In this document: in pieces, positions 7,612 through 11,282 of the stretch
Position numbering within the stretch: the stretch's first letter is position 1
Layout of the letters: each line of letters opens with the position of its first letter
Origin: an uncultured Clostridia bacterium
GTDB lineage: Bacteria > Bacillota > Clostridia > Oscillospirales > Acutalibacteraceae
Length of the DNA stretch: 11,282 bases
Assembly (NCBI GenBank): GCA_945224895.1
Contig: CALYNW010000007.1
Coordinates: 1 to 11,282, forward strand
Reading direction: 5' to 3'
The notes under the pieces: model-generated
The model's input: only the letters and a program-made list of their open reading frames with translations
What the model was told of the DNA's origin: nothing
Databases searched by the model: none
Program-made: the position numbers and the translations under genes

Positions 7612-8378
7612 TGAAGGTATTTTTAATTATTCTTGCTGTCCTTGCAGTAATTATAATTGCGGTGCTGTCTCTATCGGTAACGCTGACGGTTGTTTACGAT
7701 AAGGGCTGGCATACAAGGGCACAGGTGCTTTTCATTGAAAAGGATATTGTGCTTTCAAAAATTCTTTCCTTTATTCTTTTTCCCGAAAAGAAGGCTGAGC
7801 AGGTAGCTGACGAAAGCAAGAAAAAAAAGAAAAATAAGAAAGCCGAAAAGGATATACAGGAGCAGGAAACGGCTGTCTCTGAAGAAGCCGTTGAGCAGGC
7901 AACAGAGGATAATAATCCTAAGCCTGAAAACGCTGAAAATAAACCTGAACCAGAAAAGCCTGCTGAAAAAAAGTCTAATCCTATCAAAAAATTATGGGAT
8001 AAAGAGGGTATTGTCGGCATAATGTCGCTTGTATCAAATGTACTTGAAACTGCAAATTCTGCCGTAACAACATTAATTAGGGGTTTACATATTTACTCAC
8101 TTTATGTTATGATATTAGTAGGCGGTCCCGATGCGGATATGATTGCCCGTTCATACGGAACCCTTTGTAAGTATTATTACCCGCTTAAGGGAATGATTCT
8201 TAACGGAATGAAGGTTGATAATTACGACGATTATATTCAGCCTGATTTCATTGCTGATAGGACTGAGGTTGAATTTCAGATTATTGTCAGCATAAATGTT
8301 GCTTTGCTCCTTAAGGTTGCACTTAAGGCAGGATTTGTATTTTTAAAGAATTTAATAAAAAATAAAAAAGGGGATTAG
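7611..8378 (+). CDS. DUF2953 (YtfI-like) membrane protein with charged linker
   Basis: This 255-residue protein is anchored by one N-terminal transmembrane helix (about 3-27). A lysine-, glutamate- and proline-rich low-complexity linker (about 58-122, including KKKKKNKK) follows, then a conserved C-terminal region (about 125-250) with GGPDADMIARSYGTLCKYYYPLKGM, which matches my recollection of the DUF2953 family. In Bacillus the equivalent gene ytfI sits directly before ytfJ/gerW, as here. That conserved pairing is the main support for the name and for a sporulation-linked role. The biochemical function is unknown. The start ATG overlaps the scpB stop by one base, and GAGGAGG (7597-7603) is its ribosome-binding site. 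The linker differs sharply in composition from the rest of the protein and is probably disordered. Confidence 0.8.
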   Translation: MKVFLIILAVLAVIIIAVLSLSVTLTVVYDKGWHTRAQVLFIEKDIVLSKILSFILFPEKKAEQVADESKKKKKNKKAEKDIQEQETAVSEEAVEQATEDNNPKPENAENKPEPEKPAEKKSNPIKKLWDKEGIVGIMSLVSNVLETANSAVTTLIRGLHIYSLYVMILVGGPDADMIARSYGTLCKYYYPLKGMILNGMKVDNYDDYIQPDFIADRTEVEFQIIVSINVALLLKVALKAGFVFLKNLIKNKKGD

Positions 8379-8384
8379 TTAACT

Positions 8385-8783
8385 ATGAAAGAAACTCCGG
8401 TAAACAAAATAATGGAAAATACGCTTGAAAAAATGCGTCAGATGGTTGATGTTTCAACAATCATCGGTGAGCCTATGACAACAGGTAATACTACTCTTAT
8501 TCCTGTTTCTAAGGTTTCCTACGGCTTTACATCAGGCGGTACAGACCTCCCTTCAAAGCAGAACCAAGAGCTTTTCGGTGGCGGTGGCGGAGGAGGAATT
8601 ACAATTACTCCTGTTGCTTTTATCGTTATTGAAAATGGCAAGTGCAGAATGATGCAGATTAACAACTACACATCATCTGCTGACCGTGCAATCGCAATGA
8701 TTCCTGAGCTTGTTGATAAGGTTACAGAGCTTCTCAAGGCTGAAAAATCAGATGACAAGGCAGAGGAAAGTCCAGCGGAATAA
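8385..8783 (+). CDS. gerW: GerW/YtfJ family sporulation protein
   Basis: This is a 132-residue soluble protein of the GerW (YtfJ) family, associated in Bacillus with the forespore and spore germination. Visible hallmarks are the N-terminal MENTLEKMRQMVDVSTIIGEP (10-30), the central TLIPVSKVSYGFTSGG (37-52), a run of seven glycines (65-71) and the strand ITITPVAFIVIENGKCRMMQI (72-92). The C-terminal tail is a charged helix. The length and order of motifs are normal for the family. The start ATG lies 6 nt after the DUF2953 stop, with AAGGGGA (8368-8374) upstream. Its molecular activity is not established. Its presence supports an endospore-forming ancestor or lifestyle but does not prove that this organism sporulates, since the family persists in some apparently non-sporulating gut Clostridia. 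Confidence 0.93.
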   Translation: MKETPVNKIMENTLEKMRQMVDVSTIIGEPMTTGNTTLIPVSKVSYGFTSGGTDLPSKQNQELFGGGGGGGITITPVAFIVIENGKCRMMQINNYTSSADRAIAMIPELVDKVTELLKAEKSDDKAEESPAE

Positions 8784-8794
8784 TTATATATTCA

Positions 8795-8830
8795 AATCAC
8801 CTGCATATTATTTATGTAGGTGATTATTTT
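8795..8830 (+). promoter_or_regulatory. Hairpin overlapping the carboxypeptidase ribosome-binding site; possible attenuator
   Basis: AATCACCTGCATA (8795-8807) and TATGTAGGTGATT (8813-8825) form a 13-bp stem with one G-U pair around a TTATT loop, followed by ATTTT. The 3' arm contains AGGTGA (8818-8823), the only Shine-Dalgarno site for the next gene. The same structure could therefore act as a weak intrinsic terminator after gerW and as a lid on translation of the next gene. Which role dominates is an inference. Confidence 0.6.
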
Positions 8831-9893
8831 GTTGAAGAGATTGTCCTTTGCTTTGGCTTTTCTGTTTATGCTTCCCTTTACTGCGTATGCAAATGATAAC
8901 AGCGCAAGGTCTGCAATAGTAATTGATGCGCAGACTAAAACGATTTTGTACGAAAAAAACGCATACGAGCAAAGATCTATTGCCTCAACTACTAAGATTA
9001 TGACGGCGCTTCTTGCTATTGAAAGCGGCAGGCTTGACGAAAAGGTTAAGATTACTGCCGATATGATAAATGTTGAAGGCTCATCTTTAGGACTTAAGGA
9101 AAATGACGAGCTTACCCTTTATGACTTAGTTTGTGGTATGATGCTGACATCAGGTAACGATTCCGCAAATGCGGTAGCCGTGTTTTTGTCAGGAAGTATA
9201 GAAAAATTTGCGGTGCTTATGAATAAGCGTGCAGAGGAAATAGGTATGAAAAATACTTATTTTGTTACTCCGTCAGGACTTGATGAGGGAGAGCATCATT
9301 CAACAGCATATGATATGGCACTTCTGACTGCGCAGGCAATTTCTATTGATACCTTCTGCGATATTGTGTCAAAGCAAAGCGCTGAAATTACTATAGGGAA
9401 AACCAAAAAAACGGTTTATAATCATAACCGCCTGCTTTCAATGGATAAGGATATTTTCGGTGTTAAAACAGGCTTTACCGAAAAAGCGGGCAGATGTCTT
9501 GTTTCCGCAAAGAATTACAACGGCAATCAGTTAATCTGTGTAACGCTTTGCTGTCCCGATGATTGGAACGACCATATTTCCCTTTACAGCGAATGTGAGA
9601 AAAAATATTATGAGGCTAAGGCTGAAAATATGAGGGATATTACCATTGTAGGAGCAGAAAAAGACAAGGTCAGATGTTCTTTTTCAAAAACATACTACAC
9701 CTTGTCACAAATAAAAGTGGTAGAGTATTATTATCCCTTTGTGTATGCACCGATAAAAAAGGGCGACCGAGTGGGAACAGCCCTTGTGTATTATAACGGA
9801 AAATTATTAGAAAGACTGCCGATAGAGGCAGACGAGGATGTTTTATATTATGGCAAACAACAATTTAGTACGACTTCAAAAGTATATGGCTGA
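8829..9893 (+). CDS. dacF: D-alanyl-D-alanine carboxypeptidase (DacF-type penicillin-binding protein)
   Basis: This is a secreted low-molecular-weight PBP of peptidase family S11, which removes the terminal D-Ala from peptidoglycan stem peptides and so limits cross-linking. A signal peptide (KR, hydrophobic core, TAYA cleavage site) is followed by the three active-site motifs in order: S-T-T-K (nucleophile Ser53, Lys56), S-G-N (108-110) and K-T-G (213-215). A C-terminal domain of roughly 100 residues resembles the PBP5 C-terminal domain. No clear membrane-anchor helix is seen at the end. The start is uncertain: no ATG is available, and TTG 8829 and TTG 8832 are both well placed after AGGTGA, while GTG 8820 overlaps that site and is unlikely. 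The position after gerW suggests the sporulation-type DacF/DacB branch, which trims forespore or cortex peptidoglycan in Bacillus, but a vegetative role is possible. Confidence 0.93.
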   Translation: MLKRLSFALAFLFMLPFTAYANDNSARSAIVIDAQTKTILYEKNAYEQRSIASTTKIMTALLAIESGRLDEKVKITADMINVEGSSLGLKENDELTLYDLVCGMMLTSGNDSANAVAVFLSGSIEKFAVLMNKRAEEIGMKNTYFVTPSGLDEGEHHSTAYDMALLTAQAISIDTFCDIVSKQSAEITIGKTKKTVYNHNRLLSMDKDIFGVKTGFTEKAGRCLVSAKNYNGNQLICVTLCCPDDWNDHISLYSECEKKYYEAKAENMRDITIVGAEKDKVRCSFSKTYYTLSQIKVVEYYYPFVYAPIKKGDRVGTALVYYNGKLLERLPIEADEDVLYYGKQQFSTTSKVYG

Positions 9894-10599
9894 ATGCGGT
9901 GTCGCATCAAGAAGAAAATGTGAAGAGCTTATCCAAATGGGTAAGGTTAAGGTTAACGGCCATGTTGCCAAAATCGGATGCAAGATTAATCCTAAAAAAG
10001 ACCTTGTTACCGTCAGAGGCAAGAAGATAAATAAAGAAGAAAAAATGTATTATATTATGCTAAATAAACCGAGAGGATATGTTACTACGGTTTCCGATGA
10101 ATTAGGCAGAAAAACTGTTATGGACTTGGTAAATATTGACGCAAGAGTTTATCCGGTGGGCAGACTTGATAAGGACTCCGAGGGCTTGCTTATTCTTACT
10201 AATGATGGCTCTTTTGCAAATGCTCTTACTCACCCAAAGCATAACTATGCCAAGGTATACAGAGTTACCGTTAGACCTAAGGTTACGGATGAAATCCTTG
10301 AAGCTCTCAGAAACGGTATTGAAATTGACGGAAGAAAAACCGCCCCCTGCGATATAAACGTTATTACCGAAGAAGAGGGCAGAGTAGTCCTTGAATTTAT
10401 TTTAAGAGAGGGCAGAAACAGACAGATTAGAAAAATGTGTGAGGCTGTGGGACTTGAGGTTGCAAGACTTAAAAGAATTTCAATCGGTCCCGTTAAGCTG
10501 GGTATGCTCAAAACCGGTCAGACCAGAATGTTAACCGATAATGAAATAAAAAAGCTCCTCCGTTCATCAAATCCGGCAGATAAAACCGAAGAAAACTAA
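9850..10599 (+). CDS. rluB: Large-subunit rRNA pseudouridine synthase, RsuA/RluB family
   Basis: This 249-residue enzyme isomerises a specific uridine of 23S rRNA to pseudouridine. An N-terminal S4 RNA-binding domain (about 7-52: RLQKYMAECGVASRRKCEELI and VKVNG) precedes the catalytic domain, which has the motif GRLDKDSEGLLILTNDG with the nucleophile Asp107, then KVYRV and REGRNRQIRKMCEAVG. The layout fits RluB better than RsuA, although sequence alone does not fully separate target specificity. ATG 9850 is used because the S4 domain begins directly after it; GAGG at 9834-9837 is a rather distant Shine-Dalgarno, and ATG 9838 is in frame but abuts that site. The gene overlaps the end of the carboxypeptidase by 44 nt in another frame, so expression is probably coupled. 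It closes the operon. Confidence 0.94.
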   Translation: MANNNLVRLQKYMAECGVASRRKCEELIQMGKVKVNGHVAKIGCKINPKKDLVTVRGKKINKEEKMYYIMLNKPRGYVTTVSDELGRKTVMDLVNIDARVYPVGRLDKDSEGLLILTNDGSFANALTHPKHNYAKVYRVTVRPKVTDEILEALRNGIEIDGRKTAPCDINVITEEEGRVVLEFILREGRNRQIRKMCEAVGLEVARLKRISIGPVKLGMLKTGQTRMLTDNEIKKLLRSSNPADKTEEN

Positions 10600-10602
10600 A
10601 AC

Positions 10603-10657
10603 TAATGCCACAAAACCTGCTGTTGACAGCAAGAAAATTTTGTGGCATTATTTATTT
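10603..10657 (+). terminator. Two-tier rho-independent terminator after rluB
   Basis: A 13-bp perfect stem TAATGCCACAAAA (10603-10615) / TTTTGTGGCATTA (10638-10650) encloses a second small hairpin TGCTG-TTGA-CAGCA (10618-10631). The T-rich tail TTTATTT follows. The stem starts 3 nt after the rluB stop codon, so it marks the end of the operon. Confidence 0.8.
10623..10651 (+). promoter_or_regulatory. Candidate promoter for the LRR gene, inside the terminator
   Basis: A perfect -35 hexamer TTGACA (10623-10628) lies in the terminator's inner loop. Exactly 17 bp later is CATTAT (10646-10651), which matches TATAAT at four of six positions and overlaps the 3' arm of the stem. Transcription would start near 10658, about 35 nt before the ATG. 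The match to consensus is direct; promoter activity is inferred. Confidence 0.45.
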
Positions 10658-10692
10658 ATAGACTATTCCTGTTTTTGATTTGGAGGCAAATT

Positions 10693-11236
10693 ATGAAAAA
10701 GCTTATAAGTTTATTTATGTCTTTCGTAATGCTCCTTAGCATTACCGCAGGTCTTAATCTGTCAGTTTATGCAGAAACAAGTGGGGATTTTGAATATAAA
10801 ATTCTCGATGACGGTACTGCTGAAATAACAGATTATACCGGCTCTGCCGATAATCTTGTAATCCCATCAACCATTGATGAATACACTGTAACAAGCATTG
10901 GCAACTATGCTTTTGCTAATTGTTCAAGTTTAACAAACATAACAATACCAAATAGTGTAACAAGTATTGGTGAATCTGCATTTTGTAAATGTTCAAACTT
11001 AACAAACATAAAAATACCAAATAGTGTAACAAGTATTGGTGAATCTGCATTTTGTTATTGCGATAACTTAACAAGCATAACAATACCGAGCAGTGTAACA
11101 AGCATTGGTCAGCAAGCGTTTTTATATTGTGCAGGGTTAACAGGTATAAATGTAGATAGCGGTAATACTGTTTATTCATCTGATAATGGTATTTTGTTTA
11201 ATAAGGATAAATCAAAGTTGATTCAATGTCCTGTTG
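10693..11236 (+). CDS. BspA-like leucine-rich-repeat surface protein, 3' truncated by contig end
   Basis: This is the N-terminal 181 residues of a secreted protein with LRR_5 (BspA-type, Treponema pallidum-type) leucine-rich repeats. The ATG has GGAGG (10682-10686) 6 nt upstream. A Sec signal peptide ends near residue 27 (SVYA). After a short strand-rich lead (DFEYKILDDGTAEITDY), repeats of 23 residues follow with the pattern C-x-x-L-T-x-I-x-I-P-x-S-V-T-S-I-G-x-x-A-F, each carrying one or two Cys. The next segment (INVDSGNTVYSSDNGILFNKDKSKLIQCP) is the usual interruption between LRR blocks in these proteins. Such proteins are often cell-surface adhesins or binding proteins in gut and oral anaerobes; the ligand here is unknown. 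The genuine sequence stops at 11236: the frame stays open to the window end, but those residues are translated sequencing adapter. It is richer in ACA, ATA and AAT codons than the housekeeping genes. Confidence 0.88.
10921..11127 (+). repeat. Three tandem 69-bp coding repeats (LRR units)
   Basis: Units begin at 10921, 10990 and 11059 with an exact 69-bp period. Units one and two are nearly identical over more than 50 bases, and unit three is more diverged. A more divergent unit precedes them (from about 10852) and a fourth begins at 11128 before breaking off into the inter-block segment. The high DNA identity indicates recent duplication or gene conversion, and it is the sort of sequence that stops short-read assembly. 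Confidence 0.85.
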
Positions 11237-11282
11237 CTGTCTCTTATACACATCTCCGAGCCCACGAGACTAGGCATGATCT
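11237..11282 (+). other. Illumina Nextera adapter read-through (artefact)
   Basis: From 11237 the sequence is CTGTCTCTTATACACATCT (the Nextera mosaic-end reverse complement, 11237-11255), then CCGAGCCCACGAGAC (11256-11270), then the 8-base index TAGGCATG (11271-11278, the i7 index I recall as N706), then ATCT, the start of the flow-cell P7 region. None of this is genomic. It gives the final reading frame the spurious tail VSYTHLRAHETRHD. Confidence 0.98.

Noticed and set aside
7694..8020. Minus-strand 108-residue Ser/Phe-rich open frame
   Set aside because: It is a shadow of the Lys/Glu-rich linker of the DUF2953 gene. The low-complexity composition explains the absence of stops.
10136..10357. 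Plus-strand small open frame inside rluB
   Set aside because: It lies entirely within a well-supported gene in another frame and has no credible start site.
10921..11127. CRISPR-like tandem array
   Set aside because: The 69-bp period has no unique spacers between conserved short repeats, the repeats stay in frame, and they encode LRR_5 units.
10916..11179. Minus-strand open frame with repeated leucine-rich peptide
   Set aside because: It is the antisense of the tandem LRR units. The repetition is inherited from the plus-strand gene, and it has no ribosome-binding site.
1..11236. Phage, transposon, toxin-antitoxin or defence island
   Set aside because: No integrase, transposase, inverted repeats, restriction or toxin genes are seen. 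The genes are collinear housekeeping and sporulation-linked families.

Overview
This is an 11.3 kb, AT-rich, entirely plus-strand piece of a chromosome. It most likely comes from a Gram-positive, low-GC anaerobe of the class Clostridia, with an Oscillospirales/Ruminococcaceae-like gut bacterium as the best guess. The reasons are strong Shine-Dalgarno sites, tightly packed genes that overlap by 1-44 nt, the order scpA-scpB-DUF2953-gerW(ytfJ)-D,D-carboxypeptidase-rluB that is familiar from spore-forming Firmicutes, and a BspA-type leucine-rich-repeat surface protein. The species cannot be named from the sequence alone.

Layout: (1) Positions 1-62 hold a structured fragment of unknown identity that ends in a rho-independent terminator for an upstream, mostly missing gene. 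(2) An extended -10 promoter near 137 opens a run of eleven co-directional genes. These are a lipoprotein with Ca-site-like FG-GAP motifs, an OmpR-family response regulator, a membrane histidine kinase, YqhQ (DUF1385), PrmC (release-factor methylase), an M50 intramembrane metalloprotease, ScpA, ScpB, a DUF2953 membrane protein, GerW/YtfJ, a DacF-type D,D-carboxypeptidase and the pseudouridine synthase RluB. (3) A two-tier hairpin terminator follows rluB and seems to carry a promoter inside it for the last gene. (4) That last gene is a secreted BspA/LRR_5 surface protein cut off by the contig end.

The run combines envelope sensing (lipoprotein plus two-component system), membrane proteolysis and wall trimming (M50 protease, carboxypeptidase), spore-associated proteins (GerW, DUF2953), chromosome segregation (ScpAB) and translation maintenance (PrmC, RluB). 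Most of it is conserved housekeeping or sporulation context. Within it, the least-described parts are the lipoprotein placed directly in front of the two-component pair, a hairpin that buries the carboxypeptidase ribosome-binding site, and the promoter-in-terminator arrangement before the LRR gene.

The last 46 bases (11237-11282) are not biological. They are an Illumina Nextera read-through adapter with an i7 index, and they give the final reading frame a false C-terminus. I found no convincing new defence system, mobile element or CRISPR array.
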